From Sphingomonas sp. (GTDB taxonomy: Bacteria > Pseudomonadota > Alphaproteobacteria > Sphingomonadales > Sphingomonadaceae), in contig NZ_JAIESM010000005.1 in NCBI RefSeq assembly GCF_019746015.1, positions 1-64,000 on the forward strand: 64,000 bases of DNA, given 5' to 3'. The notes under the pieces were generated by a model, which did no database searches, was not told where the DNA came from, and saw only the letters and a list, made by a program, of their open reading frames with translations. Within the stretch, counting starts at the first letter, position 1. Each line of letters begins with the position of its first letter. Position numbers and translations under genes: made by a program. Positions 33,749-43,501 of this stretch are shown piece by piece.

Positions 33749-34521
33749 CAGCCGAGCACCAGGCTATTGATCGCGCCCAGCCCTTCGCGGACGATGACGA
33801 CCATGAAATCCCCCATTGCCGGGAAGGCAACCGCCAGCGCCGCCACGCCCACCGCCAGGCTGATCGGCAGGCCGACCGCGAACAGGTTGAGCGACGGCGC
33901 CGAACGCGACAGCATGCCGACGATCAGGTTGAGGCAGAGCAGGATGAACCCCACCGGCAGCGCGAGCAAGAAGCCGGCGGCAAAGGCATAGCCGCCGAAC
34001 AGCGCGATATCCTTCAGCTGCAACGGGTTGAGCCAGGCGCGGCCCGGCGGCAGCACCTCGTAACTGCGCGCCAGCATCTCGACCAGCATCAGATGCCCGT
34101 TCACCGACAGGAACAACAGTGTCATCAGCACCAGCAGAAACTGGCCCAGCGCCGTGGACGAGCGGCCATTTTGCGGATCGATGGCGGAGGCAAAGCCGAT
34201 CCCCATCGAATTGCCGATCAGCTCGCCCGCGACCAGCGGCGCGGCAAAGGCGATCTGCAGGATGAAGCCCATCGCCAGCCCGACCAGCGCCTCTGCCGCG
34301 ATGGCAAGGAAGGTGGTGAGCGCGAAAATCTGCTGCGGCACCGCGATCTGACGGCTGTTCATGATGAGAATGCCGATCGCGGCGGCCAGCGTCACCCGCA
34401 CCGGCAACGGCACCGACACCGCGCCGAATACGGGGGCGGCGACAAAGGCCGCGCTCACCCGCACCATCACGAACAGCAGCACCCAGAGCTGCGGCTCGAT
34501 CGAGAGGCCGAAGCCCAGCAT
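33748..34521 (-). CDS. fliR: Flagellar export protein FliR
   Basis: A 257-residue membrane protein of the export gate, with six or so hydrophobic helices; GFGLSIEPQLWVLLFVMVRVSAAFVAAPVFGA at the start and AAPLVAGELIGNSMGIGFASAIDP in the middle are FliR features. The longer frame upstream (to 34752) is in a different reading of fliQ and was rejected. It starts two bases after the fliQ stop. Confidence 0.94.
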   Translation of the reverse strand: MLGFGLSIEPQLWVLLFVMVRVSAAFVAAPVFGAVSVPLPVRVTLAAAIGILIMNSRQIAVPQQIFALTTFLAIAAEALVGLAMGFILQIAFAAPLVAGELIGNSMGIGFASAIDPQNGRSSTALGQFLLVLMTLLFLSVNGHLMLVEMLARSYEVLPPGRAWLNPLQLKDIALFGGYAFAAGFLLALPVGFILLCLNLIVGMLSRSAPSLNLFAVGLPISLAVGVAALAVAFPAMGDFMVVIVREGLGAINSLVLG

Positions 34522-34523
34522 GG

Positions 34524-34793
34524 TCAGTGCACCAGGTCCGGAATCCGCTCGAAAATGCCGATGGTGAAGTCGGAAAGCAGCCCCAGGATCATGCTGCCGA
34601 AGATCACCAGCGACACGCCGACCACCGCCAGCTTGGGCACGAAGCTCAAGGTCTGCTCGTTGATCGAGGTGGCCGCCTGCACCATGCCCAGGATCAGGCC
34701 CGCAAGCAGCGCCGGGATCAGGATGGGGGCCGCCGCCAGCGCCAGCACCCACAGGGCTTCATTGGCGATCGTCAGGAAGAATTGCGCGTCCAT
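34524..34793 (-). CDS. fliQ: Flagellar export protein FliQ
   Basis: An 89-residue protein with two membrane helices (LWVLALAAAPILIPALLAGLI and LAVVGVSLVIFGSMILGLLSDF) joined by GMVQAATSINEQTLSFVPKL, which is the FliQ/SctS signature loop. It helps form the FliPQR export gate. Three bases separate it from fliP. Confidence 0.95.
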   Translation of the reverse strand: MDAQFFLTIANEALWVLALAAAPILIPALLAGLILGMVQAATSINEQTLSFVPKLAVVGVSLVIFGSMILGLLSDFTIGIFERIPDLVH

Positions 34794-34796
34794 CGG

Positions 34797-35666
34797 CTAT
34801 CTCATGAAGCTGGAGGCAAGGCTGCCCATCGTCAGTGCCCAGCCATCGACCAGCACGAACAACAGTAGCTTGAAGGGAAGCGAAATGATGGTGGGCGACA
34901 CCATCATCATGCCAAGCGACATCAGCACCGTCGCCACGATCAGGTCGATCACCAGGAACGGCAGGAAGATGAGAAAGCCGATCTGGAACGCGGTTTTCAG
35001 CTCGCTGGTCACGAACGCCGGCAGCAGCACCGAATAGGGCACGTCGGCGGTGGACTTGTAGGGGCCGGTCTTGGCGATGTCCGAAAACAGCTTCAGGTCC
35101 TGCTTGCGCGTCTGCTTCATCATGAAGACGTGGAGCGGCTGGCCGGCGCGCTGGATCATCTGGGTCGCGCCGATCTGGCTGGCGGCATAGGGCTGGATGG
35201 CGGTGCGGTTCATCGTGTCGAGCGTCGGCGCCATCACGAAGAAGGACAGGAACAGCGACAGCCCGATCAGCACCTGGTTGGGCGGCGTCTGCTGCAGCCC
35301 CAGCGCCTGGCGCAGCAGCGACAGCACGATGATGATGCGGGTAAAGCTCGTCATCATCAGCACGATGCCGGGCAGAACCGACAACAGCCCCATGATGATG
35401 AGAATCTGGAGCGAGAGCGACAGGGGCGCGTTGCCACCGCCCAGATCGCCTAGCGCCCGGTCGACTGCGTCGCCCATGCCCGGCGGGGCGGGGGTGGCCG
35501 GCGGCGCGACCTGAGCAAAGGCAGGCGCGGCCACGATCAGCAGCAGCACCAGGCCCAGCGCCATGAAGATCAGCCGCGCGGCAATGCCCGAGCGCGCGCG
35601 CGGCGGCGCGGTGCGGAACAGGCTGGGGCCGGTGGCGGGGCCAAGCCGGCGGACCGACGGCGTCAT
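34797..35666 (-). CDS. fliP: Flagellar export protein FliP
   Basis: A 289-residue protein. After a basic N-terminal extension comes a signal-like helix ([20 protein letters not shown]). The conserved core includes [50 protein letters not shown] and, near the end, [30 protein letters not shown], both FliP hallmarks. It is about 40 residues longer than usual; ATG 35564 would give normal length, but ATG 35666 overlaps the fliO stop (ATGA) and is kept. Confidence 0.95.
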   Translation of the reverse strand: MTPSVRRLGPATGPSLFRTAPPRARSGIAARLIFMALGLVLLLIVAAPAFAQVAPPATPAPPGMGDAVDRALGDLGGGNAPLSLSLQILIIMGLLSVLPGIVLMMTSFTRIIIVLSLLRQALGLQQTPPNQVLIGLSLFLSFFVMAPTLDTMNRTAIQPYAASQIGATQMIQRAGQPLHVFMMKQTRKQDLKLFSDIAKTGPYKSTADVPYSVLLPAFVTSELKTAFQIGFLIFLPFLVIDLIVATVLMSLGMMMVSPTIISLPFKLLLFVLVDGWALTMGSLASSFMR

Positions 35667-35917
35667 TGCCCGCTCCGCTCGACCAGCGACACGCCCGAGC
35701 GCGAGACCGAGACGAGCAGCTTTGCCCCGTCAAACTCGATGACCGCCAGCTTCAGCCCCGGCGAGAGCATCATCGTCTCGCGGACCTGGATCATGCGTTC
35801 GCCCTGCTGACCGGGCAGGCGGCTTTCCAGCCGGCGCCACAGATAGAGCGAGCCGATCATCAGCCCGCACACCAGAGGCAGCAGGATGACCAGCTTCAGG
35901 ATATATTCCCACATCAT
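35663..35917 (-). CDS. fliO: Flagellar biosynthesis protein FliO
   Basis: An 84-residue protein with one N-terminal membrane helix ([22 protein letters not shown]) and a short cytoplasmic domain ([40 protein letters not shown]) that matches FliO. FliO supports FliP complex assembly. It is short even for the family. It sits between fliN (3 bases) and fliP (4-base overlap), in canonical order. Confidence 0.9.
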   Translation of the reverse strand: MMWEYILKLVILLPLVCGLMIGSLYLWRRLESRLPGQQGERMIQVRETMMLSPGLKLAVIEFDGAKLLVSVSRSGVSLVERSGQ

Positions 35918-35920
35918 GGT

Positions 35921-36217
35921 CTAGCGGCTCGTGCGCTTGTCGGGGGCGACCAGCTCGGTCATCCGCACGCCGAAGCGATCGCCCACCGTCACCACTTCGC
36001 CGCGCCCGACGAGCGTGCCGTTGACGAACACGTCGAGCAGATCGTTGGCGGCGCGGTCCAGCTCGATCACGCTGGCCTCGCCCAGCGCCAGCAGCTCGCG
36101 CAGCGACAGGTTGGTCGACCCGATTTCGACCGTCAGCTTGACGTCGACATCCTGCAGCAGGCGGAAATTGGCCGCCACCGCACCGTCGACCGGGAATTGG
36201 CCGGTCATGTCGTTCAT
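35921..36217 (-). CDS. fliN: Flagellar motor switch protein FliN
   Basis: A 98-residue SpoA-domain protein with LLQDVDVKLTVEIGSTNLSLRELLALGEASVIELDRAANDLLDVFVNGTLVGRGEVV, the complete FliN C-ring motif. No long N-terminal extension is present. It forms the base of the C ring with FliM. It overlaps fliM by four bases. Confidence 0.96.
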   Translation of the reverse strand: MNDMTGQFPVDGAVAANFRLLQDVDVKLTVEIGSTNLSLRELLALGEASVIELDRAANDLLDVFVNGTLVGRGEVVTVGDRFGVRMTELVAPDKRTSR

Positions 36218-37167
36218 TGCAGGTCCCCTTCGTCCTTGCGCTCAAATCGCGTGATCTTCACGGCCGCGCGGCCATTGGCGGCGCCGGCGGTGGCCATGCC
36301 CAGCCGGTCGTTGCCGACCATCAGCGGCACTTCCGCGCCAAAGCTGATCGGAATGATGTCGCCCTCTTTCAGCGCCATCAGCTTGGTGACCGGGATCACC
36401 GGCTCGGCCAGCACCGCGCGCACGCGAAAACCCACACCCATTGCCGCGCGCGTCAGGCCGTTGCGCCACGCCGGATCGGCGCCAGCGCCGCGCGCATGCA
36501 CCTTGCCCGTCAGTTGGGGCGCATGCGGCTTGAGCGCGAGCACGGGATAGAGAATGTCGATGAAGTGCGGCTTGCCCGCGCCGCTGGCGATGCCGAAGCG
36601 GGTGACGACCACCGGATCCTCGGCATCGAAGCCGCTGATCAGCGCGGCATTGCCCTCTGCCCGGCCGGGGGTGAAGGTCATCCGCGTCAGCGGTTCCCAG
36701 GCGCGCTGCAACGGCTTGACCAGCGTGTCGGCCAGCCGCGCAATCATTGCTTCGGCCGCCGGCGAGAATTCATTGGGCAGGGCGCCGTGCACCTCGCCCG
36801 CGCCACCGAAGAAATTGTCGAGCAGTTCGAGCACGAACTTGCCGTCGATCACCATCAGCGCCTGGCCAGGCGTGGGCGCCATTTTGAGCGGCTGCCACGC
36901 GGTGAGCGTGTCGGGCCGTTCGCCGCGATAGCTTGAGAAGCGTTCCACCGCGAGCGGCTCTGCCCAGACGCGCACTTCGCGGCGCAGTTGCGGCTCGAAC
37001 ACGCCGCGCATCGCGCGCGCGAACAGCGCCGACAGATGTTGAAGGGTGTGAAGATCCCCGAACGGGTTCACCGCCTGGCTGCCGAGCAGCGCGGCATGCG
37101 CCGCGTCGCCACGCGGTCGCCCGCGCGGCTCTGCCTCAGCTGCCAGTGGTGATCCCCCGTTAACCAT
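36214..37167 (-). CDS. fliM: Flagellar motor switch protein FliM
   Basis: A 317-residue switch protein. The middle CheC-like domain is recognisable from HLSALFARAMRGVFEPQLRREVRVWAEPLAVERFSSY through LLDNFFGGAGEV, and the C-terminal SpoA domain ends ...PLMVGNDRLGMATAGAANGRAAVKITRFE. The N-terminal CheY-P-binding EIDAL-type peptide is not obvious; the first 25 residues are Ala/Arg-rich (NGGSPLAAEAEPRGRPRG), so CheY contact may differ from enterics. Confidence 0.93.
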   Translation of the reverse strand: MVNGGSPLAAEAEPRGRPRGDAAHAALLGSQAVNPFGDLHTLQHLSALFARAMRGVFEPQLRREVRVWAEPLAVERFSSYRGERPDTLTAWQPLKMAPTPGQALMVIDGKFVLELLDNFFGGAGEVHGALPNEFSPAAEAMIARLADTLVKPLQRAWEPLTRMTFTPGRAEGNAALISGFDAEDPVVVTRFGIASGAGKPHFIDILYPVLALKPHAPQLTGKVHARGAGADPAWRNGLTRAAMGVGFRVRAVLAEPVIPVTKLMALKEGDIIPISFGAEVPLMVGNDRLGMATAGAANGRAAVKITRFERKDEGDLQ

Positions 37168-37173
37168 GCCGGG

Positions 37174-37788
37174 TCACTGAACAACAAAATTGGTAAAGTA
37201 GACGTTACTAATCCCGCCGAAGCCCTCTTTTTGCTTCAGCACGGCGTTGATCGCTTTCACCAGATTGGCCTGGAGCAGGCGCTTGCCGTCCGCCGTGAAC
37301 ATCTGTTCCTCGGTGGCATCGCCCAGCGCCAGCAAAATGGCGGAGCGCACCGCGATCTCATGCGTCTTCAACCCATCGATGACGCGCGAATCGTAAGGCG
37401 TCGATACCGCCAGGCCGACCTGGATGAAGTGGACGCTGTCCTTCAGGTTCGACGTGAATTCCTTGTCCATCTGGTAATAGCTGGAGGCATATTTGTCGCC
37501 GCCCGCGCCCAGTGGTGCCCCGGCATGGCCGCCGCCACCGCCGCCGCCATGGCCGCCCTCGTCGCCGCCGGCGCGCTTTTCCTCGCTCTTGGGCACCAGC
37601 TTGGGCGCGTCATAGCTTTCGCCATGCTCGCCCTTGCTGCCGAGCATGCCGGTATTCATCGCATAGATGCCGCCGGCCACGCCGCCGCCCACCAGCACCA
37701 GAACCACGATGACCAGCACCAGGATCTTCACCAGCCCGTTGCCGCCCTTCTTCGCGTTCTTTTCTTCCTTGTCTTCAGCTTTCGCCAT
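37174..37788 (-). CDS. fliL: Flagellar basal body protein FliL
   Basis: A 204-residue inner-membrane protein: cytoplasmic basic start, one helix (LVKILVLVIVVLVLVGGGVAGGIYAM), a Gly/His-rich linker (GGHGGGGGGGHAGAP) and a periplasmic domain ending ...KEGFGGISNVYFTNFVVQ, the FliL signature. FliL surrounds stators and supports torque. The Gly/His linker is unusual. It lies six bases before fliM. Confidence 0.92.
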   Translation of the reverse strand: MAKAEDKEEKNAKKGGNGLVKILVLVIVVLVLVGGGVAGGIYAMNTGMLGSKGEHGESYDAPKLVPKSEEKRAGGDEGGHGGGGGGGHAGAPLGAGGDKYASSYYQMDKEFTSNLKDSVHFIQVGLAVSTPYDSRVIDGLKTHEIAVRSAILLALGDATEEQMFTADGKRLLQANLVKAINAVLKQKEGFGGISNVYFTNFVVQ

Positions 37789-37820
37789 TGTTGGTCTCTC
37801 CGCGCTTGATCAGATACAAA

Positions 37821-40800
37821 TCAGGCAATCCGCCCGCCGGATTCCGCCTGTTCCCTTACGTCAGTCTCACTTGCGAGATGGTTAGCGCGCGCGGCCGGCG
37901 GGGCGGCCTGGCGCGGCTGGCTGTGGCCGTGCTGCTGCGCCTGGGGCTGGGCCGAGCTGCCGGCGTCGATGCTGGTCTGCCCCAGTCGCAGGCCGCGCTC
38001 GGCGGCCAGATCGGCAAGGCGCGGCTGCGCGTCGATCAGCAGCTGGCGCGTCTGGGCCTGGTCGGCGGCGAGGCGGACATGGAGCGTCTCGCCCTCCTGC
38101 CGCAGCTGGACGTCGATCCGCCCCAGCCCTTCGGGGCGCAGCCGGATGCGCGTGTCCTGTGCATCGGCCATGTCGCGCACGGCCTCGATCCGGTCGATCA
38201 GCCGCTGCGGCCAGTCCTCGCGGCGCAGGTCGAGCGGGGTGCGCTCGGCGACATGCGGCGCGCGGGTCTCGGCCACGGGCGCGAGCGGCGCGGGGGCGGG
38301 GGCCTCTTCCTCACGCAGCACGCGGGCGCGCGGGCTGGCGGCGGCCATCGCGGCGGCAAAGGCGCGCGCGGCCGGCTGGGCCACGCCGATGACGGGAGCG
38401 GCCAGCACTGCTGCGGGCGCGAGCGGCTCGATTCGCGGCGCCGGCGGCGCGACGACGGGCGCGGGGATGGGGGTGGCGGTGGGCGTGCTGGCCTGCGTGT
38501 TGACGGGAGCAGCGGCGGCGGGCTGCGCAACCGGGGCGCTGGCCGCCGGGATCGCGGGCGCGGCGCTGCTGGCGGCTGGTGCCGGGGCAGCGGGCGGTGC
38601 TGCCGGGCTGGTGTTCAACGGGGCCTCGACCGCCGGTGCTGCGGGTGCCGGCGTGGTGGCGGCGATGGCCGGTGCGGTCGGCGCAACGACGGCGGGAGCA
38701 GCGGGCGCAGGCGTCTCGGCCGGGCGGCTGGCGATGCCGTTGACCGGGCGCGCTGCGGCAGCCGGCGTGGATGACGGTGTGGCCGGCGTCGATCGCGGCG
38801 CGGGTTCGGCACGCAAGGCGCCCTGGGCCTTGGTGGTGGCCGGCATGATTTCCACGCGCGCCGCGTCGGCCCGGGCGGCGAGCGGTGCGGGTAGCGGGCG
38901 CGTCTGCGGCGCGGTGAGCTGGGCTGAGCGCACGGGCGCTGCCTCGACCGCGCGGGCGATGCGCGGCGCGGTGTCGGCCCGGGGCAGCGTCGCGGCGCTG
39001 GGTGCGGCGGGCGTCCGCACCGGCGTCGAATCAGGGGTCAGCGTCTGCGGCGTGGGCGCGGCTGGCTGTGCGGCGGGCGGGGTGCGGTCGGCCGCGCGCG
39101 ACTCGGGCGACGTGGCGGCGGGCGGCGCCTCGGCCAAGGCGACGGCGGGCGCAAGGGGTGTGCTCGCCGGAATGTCGGCGCGGGGGGCGGCGGGTTCGGC
39201 ATCGTCGGCCGGCTCCGGCGCGGTGGGGGCGGCAACGCTGATCAGCCCGGGCGCCGCATCCTGAGCGATGACTGGGCGGACGGCGACCGGCGGCGCGCCG
39301 GCAGGGGCGTGCGCGCTCGGCGGCGTCACCGGCACAGCGGCCGGAGCGATCGGCGCGGCGCGTATCTCGGCGGGCGCGGTGGACTGGGGCTGTGGCGCCA
39401 CCGGCACGTCGAGCGGCGCGGCGGGTGGCGTCAGCGTGTCTTCGGCTGGGAGCGGCACCGGGCTGGGGCTGGTGACCGCGACAAGGATCGGCGTCTCAGG
39501 GAGCGACGGCGTGTCCACTGGCGGCTTTGCGCGGGGGCGGGCGGGCTGCTGCGGCTGCTCGGGCGTGCTCTGCCGGGCGCGGGCGGGCGCGTCGGCAGGC
39601 AGCGGCTTGGCACGGGCGGCGCGCAGTGGTGCGGCGGCGGCGGGCGACGGAGTCGGTTCGCGCGGCGGCTCGGCTGGCGCTTCGCGCGCGGCAGCCTCGG
39701 CAATGATCGCGGCGACCGGCGCCTGCAGCGGGGCGACCGGCGCGGGCTGGGCCGGTGGCGTATCGGCCGGCGCGCGACCATCGGCGGCGCGCGGGGCGGG
39801 TGCGGGATCGGCGGGAGCAGCTTGGGTGTCCGCGCCCTGGGCGGTGGGCGCCGGGGTGACCGCCGGGAGTGCCGGGGTGATGGCGGGCGCGGGCGTTACG
39901 CTCGCCGGTGCGGGTGCAGCCGGACGGGCGGGCGGCGTCGCGGGCTGCGCGATCTCGCCGGGCTGTGCGTCATCGGGTCGTGCGACAGTCGGCCGGCCCT
40001 CCGCCAGGGCCGGCAGCGGCGCGGGCGGCGGGGCAGGCGGCTGCGTGGGTGTGGCCCGGCGCGCGCGCGGTTCTACGGCCGGGGCAAGGCCGGGCGCGGC
40101 ATCGGCGCTCCCCTCGGGCGCATCGGCGCCGTCGGCCACCGCCGGTACCCGGACCACGGCCGGCGCTTCTGCAACCTGCGCCGGGCGCGGCCGGATGGCA
40201 GGCGCGACATCCGCAACAGGCGTCACCTCGGCGGGTGCGGTCTCGACGGAATTGTCAGCCGTCGCTTCGGCTGGCGCGCTGTCTGTGAGTGCGGGCGCAG
40301 CGCCGGGCAAGGGGCGCGCAGCGTCGGGTCGTGCGGCTGCGGCCGCGACCGGCCGGGGCAAATTGGGCAGCGGTGGTGCGGGCTGGCCCGGCGCAGGCTC
40401 GCGCAGTTCAGACGGGCGCAGCGCGGGCTGCGTCAGGCCGGGCTGGGGCAGGCTGGGCAGGGCAGTGCTGGCGGCAAGGTTCTGCCGCCGCCCGGCAAAA
40501 CCGCGCAGGGCCTGCCGGCCATCGACCGCCGCCGCGATGGGCAGCGGGACGGGCTGCGGTGTGGAGTCGGGTGCGAACTGGTTCACGGGCTGGGGCGCGG
40601 GCGCCACCGGCACGGCGATCGCGCCTGGCGTGGCAACGGCGAGGGCCGGCGCCGGGTTGGCAGCCGGTGCGGCGACGAGCGGGGCAGGCGCGACCTCTGC
40701 TGCCGGGCTGGCGATAGCGGGATTCAACCCGGGCACCGCCGCTGCGGTTGCCGGCGCCGCCACCGAACCAGCCGCTTCGGCCGGCATCGCGCCCAAGAGC

Positions 40801-40907
40801 GCGGCAAAACTGTCCGCAGCGCCGGGATTGGCGGCCGCAATCGCGCCCACGTTCAGGGGTGTAACACCGGTGGCAAGCGCGATTGAAACAGTCTGCATCT
40901 CATCCAT
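37821..40907 (-). CDS. fliK: Hook-length control protein FliK, very long and Ala/Pro-rich
   Basis: A 1028-residue protein. From about residue 60 to 880 it is low-complexity Ala/Pro (with Val/Thr), and only the last 130 residues resemble the FliK C-terminal switch domain (RIRLRPEGLGRIDVQLRQ, then LHVRLAADQAQTRQLLIDAQ). FliK measures hook length and triggers the FlhB switch; most homologues are 350-600 residues. ATG 40907 is chosen; the region before it belongs to fliJ. Long open frames on the opposite strand here are composition artefacts. Confidence 0.88.
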   Translation of the reverse strand: MDEMQTVSIALATGVTPLNVGAIAAANPGAADSFAALLGAMPAEAAGSVAAPATAAAVPGLNPAIASPAAEVAPAPLVAAPAANPAPALAVATPGAIAVPVAPAPQPVNQFAPDSTPQPVPLPIAAAVDGRQALRGFAGRRQNLAASTALPSLPQPGLTQPALRPSELREPAPGQPAPPLPNLPRPVAAAAARPDAARPLPGAAPALTDSAPAEATADNSVETAPAEVTPVADVAPAIRPRPAQVAEAPAVVRVPAVADGADAPEGSADAAPGLAPAVEPRARRATPTQPPAPPPAPLPALAEGRPTVARPDDAQPGEIAQPATPPARPAAPAPASVTPAPAITPALPAVTPAPTAQGADTQAAPADPAPAPRAADGRAPADTPPAQPAPVAPLQAPVAAIIAEAAAREAPAEPPREPTPSPAAAAPLRAARAKPLPADAPARARQSTPEQPQQPARPRAKPPVDTPSLPETPILVAVTSPSPVPLPAEDTLTPPAAPLDVPVAPQPQSTAPAEIRAAPIAPAAVPVTPPSAHAPAGAPPVAVRPVIAQDAAPGLISVAAPTAPEPADDAEPAAPRADIPASTPLAPAVALAEAPPAATSPESRAADRTPPAAQPAAPTPQTLTPDSTPVRTPAAPSAATLPRADTAPRIARAVEAAPVRSAQLTAPQTRPLPAPLAARADAARVEIMPATTKAQGALRAEPAPRSTPATPSSTPAAAARPVNGIASRPAETPAPAAPAVVAPTAPAIAATTPAPAAPAVEAPLNTSPAAPPAAPAPAASSAAPAIPAASAPVAQPAAAAPVNTQASTPTATPIPAPVVAPPAPRIEPLAPAAVLAAPVIGVAQPAARAFAAAMAAASPRARVLREEEAPAPAPLAPVAETRAPHVAERTPLDLRREDWPQRLIDRIEAVRDMADAQDTRIRLRPEGLGRIDVQLRQEGETLHVRLAADQAQTRQLLIDAQPRLADLAAERGLRLGQTSIDAGSSAQPQAQQHGHSQPRQAAPPAARANHLASETDVREQAESGGRIA

Positions 40908-40939
40908 CCCACGCGGGCGCGATGGCCCCGCAAGGGGGA

Positions 40940-41365
40940 TCAGCAAGGATCGTGCCGAACCTTGCGGATGGGCGGCGCATTTTGCAGCGCGCGCATTTCC
41001 TTCAGCGCCGCCTCGGTCGCACGCTTGGCGATCAGCTTCTCGATCGCGCTCTGGTCGCGCCGGGCTTCGCGGGTGGCGTCGGCGGCGCGCTCGGCCTGGG
41101 CGACGGCCTGGGCAACGCGCGCTTCGGCGGCGCTGGCGGACTGGTGCAGCCGTTCGCGGTAGTGCGCCGCCGCCTTCAGGCTGAACGCGGCCGCTGCGGC
41201 ATCGGTAACGGGGGCGATGTTGGCGGCAAGCGCGGCGATCCGGTCGCGCAGCGCGGTTTCGCTGGCCAGCTTTTCCTGCGCGCGTGCTTCCTCGGCGCGC
41301 ACCATGCCCAGTTGCACGTCGCGCACGCGCAGAATGCGGTCGAGCGCGGCGCCCTTCCTAGCCAT
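40940..41365 (-). CDS. fliJ: Flagellar export protein FliJ
   Basis: A 141-residue, almost entirely helical coiled-coil protein that starts ARKGAALDRILRVRDVQLGMVRAEEARAQEKLASE, the FliJ pattern of alternating charged heptads. FliJ links the FliI ATPase ring to the FlhA gate. It overlaps fliI by eight bases and precedes fliK by 32 bases. Confidence 0.85.
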   Translation of the reverse strand: MARKGAALDRILRVRDVQLGMVRAEEARAQEKLASETALRDRIAALAANIAPVTDAAAAAFSLKAAAHYRERLHQSASAAEARVAQAVAQAERAADATREARRDQSAIEKLIAKRATEAALKEMRALQNAPPIRKVRHDPC

Positions 41366-42698
41366 CGCCGAACACGCCGATCAGCTCGTTCACTGCCTCG
41401 TCATGCGCCACCGTCTCGTCGGGCGCCTGGCGGACATAGTCCAGAATGGCGGGGTGATAGGCGATGGCCGCGTCGATGGCGGGGTCGGCGCCGGCGCGAT
41501 AGGCGCCCATCAGCACCAGATCGCGATTTTCCTCATAAGTGGCCAGATGCCCGCGCAGCTTGCGCGCCGCCATCGCATGTTCGCGGCCGACAATATCGGT
41601 CATCACCCGGCTGACCGAGGGACCGATGTCGATGGCGGGGTAAACGCCGCGCTCGGCCAGCGCCCGGCTGAGCACGATATGCCCGTCCAGGATCGAACGG
41701 GCACTGTCCACCACTGGATCGTTGCCGTCATCGCCATCGGCCAGCACGGTATAGATGGCAGTGATCGACCCGCCCGAAGTGACACAGGTGCCGGCCCGCT
41801 CGATGAGGTTGGGCAGCATGGCAATGGCCGAGGGCGGATAGCCGCGCGCACTGGCCGGTTCGCCCAGCGCCAGCCCGATCTCGCGGCCGGCATGCGCGAC
41901 GCGGGTGAGCGAATCCATGATCAGCAGCACATTCTTGCCCTCGGCGCGGAACGCCTCGGCAATGGCGGTCGCGCGCAGGGCGCCGCGGATGCGCAGCACC
42001 GGCGAATGATTGGCGGGCACCGCCACCACCACCGACCGCGCGCGCGCCTCGCCCGCCACCTTGGTTTCCAGAAAGTCGGCCACTTCGCGGCTGCGCTCGC
42101 CGATCAGGCCGATCACGATCACATCGGCGCGCGCGGCGCGCACGATCATGCCCAGCAGCACCGATTTGCCCACGCCCGACCCGGCCATGATGCCGATGCG
42201 CTGGCCCTGGCCGATGGTGAGCAGCCCGTTGATCGCGCGCACACCGACGTCGAGCGGCTGGAGCACGCGGCCCCGGTCCAGCGGCGATTGCAGCTTGCCG
42301 GCCAGCGGCCAGTGGCCGGCGCCGCGAATGGCGCCCAGCCCGTCAATCGGCTTGCCCGCGCCATCGACCACGCGGCCGAGCAGCGCGTCTCCCACTTCGG
42401 CCTCGCCCGGCGCGCCAATCGGCCGCACCGGCGCCTGGGGCAGGAGCGGCGCCGGGCCGCCCAGATTCATCAACAGCGTCTTGCCGCCGCGAAAGCCGAT
42501 CACCTCGGCCTCCACCCGGCCGCGCCCGTCCTTGCCGCCATTGCCCACCGCACACACGGTACCGACCGGCAACGACAGGCCGGTTGCCTCCATCAGCAGC
42601 CCGTCGAACGAGGCGAGCCGCCCCGAAATGCTGGGCCGGGGCGCGACATCGGCCTGGCCGAGCGCGTCCAGATAATCGGCGGTGAAGCGGTTCAGCAT
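41358..42698 (-). CDS. fliI: Flagellum-specific ATP synthase FliI
   Basis: A 446-residue F1-beta-like ATPase. Walker A GSGVGKS is at 173-179; VIVIGLIGERSREV carries the catalytic Glu; NVLLIMDSLTRVAHAGREIGLALGEP is Walker B with the family motif. ATG 42698 is chosen because the family begins near there, and it overlaps the fliH stop by seven bases. The ATPase energises substrate unfolding at the export gate. Confidence 0.96.
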   Translation of the reverse strand: MLNRFTADYLDALGQADVAPRPSISGRLASFDGLLMEATGLSLPVGTVCAVGNGGKDGRGRVEAEVIGFRGGKTLLMNLGGPAPLLPQAPVRPIGAPGEAEVGDALLGRVVDGAGKPIDGLGAIRGAGHWPLAGKLQSPLDRGRVLQPLDVGVRAINGLLTIGQGQRIGIMAGSGVGKSVLLGMIVRAARADVIVIGLIGERSREVADFLETKVAGEARARSVVVAVPANHSPVLRIRGALRATAIAEAFRAEGKNVLLIMDSLTRVAHAGREIGLALGEPASARGYPPSAIAMLPNLIERAGTCVTSGGSITAIYTVLADGDDGNDPVVDSARSILDGHIVLSRALAERGVYPAIDIGPSVSRVMTDIVGREHAMAARKLRGHLATYEENRDLVLMGAYRAGADPAIDAAIAYHPAILDYVRQAPDETVAHDEAVNELIGVFGDG

Positions 42699-43501
42699 GA
42701 CGGCAGCGGCACCCGCTCGATCGCGGCGCTCAGCTGGTCGAACCACAATTCGGGGCCTTCCTCGACAATGGTGGCGGCCGATTCGAGCACGAAATGCCCG
42801 CGCGCGACGCTGTTGTCGGCAATCGGGAACAAAGTGGGCGGCAGATGCTCCTTCAGCAGCGCGGCATCGTCCGGGTGGACGCGCAGCACGGCGGCTTCGG
42901 CGGTGTCGGCAATCATGTCGGCGGCCGCCTTGATGCGCCCGGCCATCCGCTCCGGCGCCACGCCCACTTCGCCCACCAGCTGCCGCGCGAGCAGGATGAC
43001 GGCATCGCGCAGCTGCTGCGCCAGCCGCTCGCGGTCGATCCGTTCCGGGCTGCTCAGCGCGGCGGCAATGCCGGCGACCAAGCCAGCCTGCTGCTCGGCA
43101 TGCGCGTCCATATGCTGCGCCGCCAGGGCCTCGGCATGGGCGAGTCCTTCGGCAAAACCGGCCGCACGGGCGCGCGCAATCGGGTCTTCAAAGCCGCTAT
43201 CGGCGTCGCGCGGGTCCCAGGTGTCGGCGGCCTTGTCGTCGGGCTCCGCCGGCTTGAAATGCTTTGGCTTGGCGCCTTCGGGCTTGAAGCTTTTCGGGCC
43301 GATCGGGCGCGCGGTGAAAGTTTCGCTCGTTTCCAATGGCTTGGTCGGCGCACTGCCGGCGGCGGCCAGATCGATCGGGGTAAAGCCGGCACTGCTCGCG
43401 GCCAGCCGCGCGGCGGCCCCGGCATCGGCCCGGGTCGGCAGGCCGGCGGCGAAACCGTCGTCCAACCTGTCTGCGTGATGCTCTTCGAAAGGCTCAGACA
43501 T
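42692..43501 (-). CDS. fliH: Flagellar assembly protein FliH
   Basis: A 269-residue protein. The N-terminal half is disordered and repetitive (FKPEGAKPKHFKPAEPDD), the middle has the FliH glycine/alanine-spaced helix (ARARAAGFAEGLAHAEALAAQ), and the C-terminal domain (RLAQQLRDAVILLARQLVGEVGVAPERM ... LRVHPDDAALLKEHLP) is the conserved FliI-binding stator part. Position between fliG and fliI agrees. Confidence 0.88.
   Translation of the reverse strand: MSEPFEEHHADRLDDGFAAGLPTRADAGAAARLAASSAGFTPIDLAAAGSAPTKPLETSETFTARPIGPKSFKPEGAKPKHFKPAEPDDKAADTWDPRDADSGFEDPIARARAAGFAEGLAHAEALAAQHMDAHAEQQAGLVAGIAAALSSPERIDRERLAQQLRDAVILLARQLVGEVGVAPERMAGRIKAAADMIADTAEAAVLRVHPDDAALLKEHLPPTLFPIADNSVARGHFVLESAATIVEEGPELWFDQLSAAIERVPLPSC

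Noticed and set aside
37969..41184. Long plus-strand open frames opposite fliK (over 400-600 codons)
   Set aside because: They are Gly/Ala/Arg-rich shadows of the GC-rich, Ala/Pro-coding minus strand, with no domain signature; fliK has the flagellar C-terminal domain and operon position.
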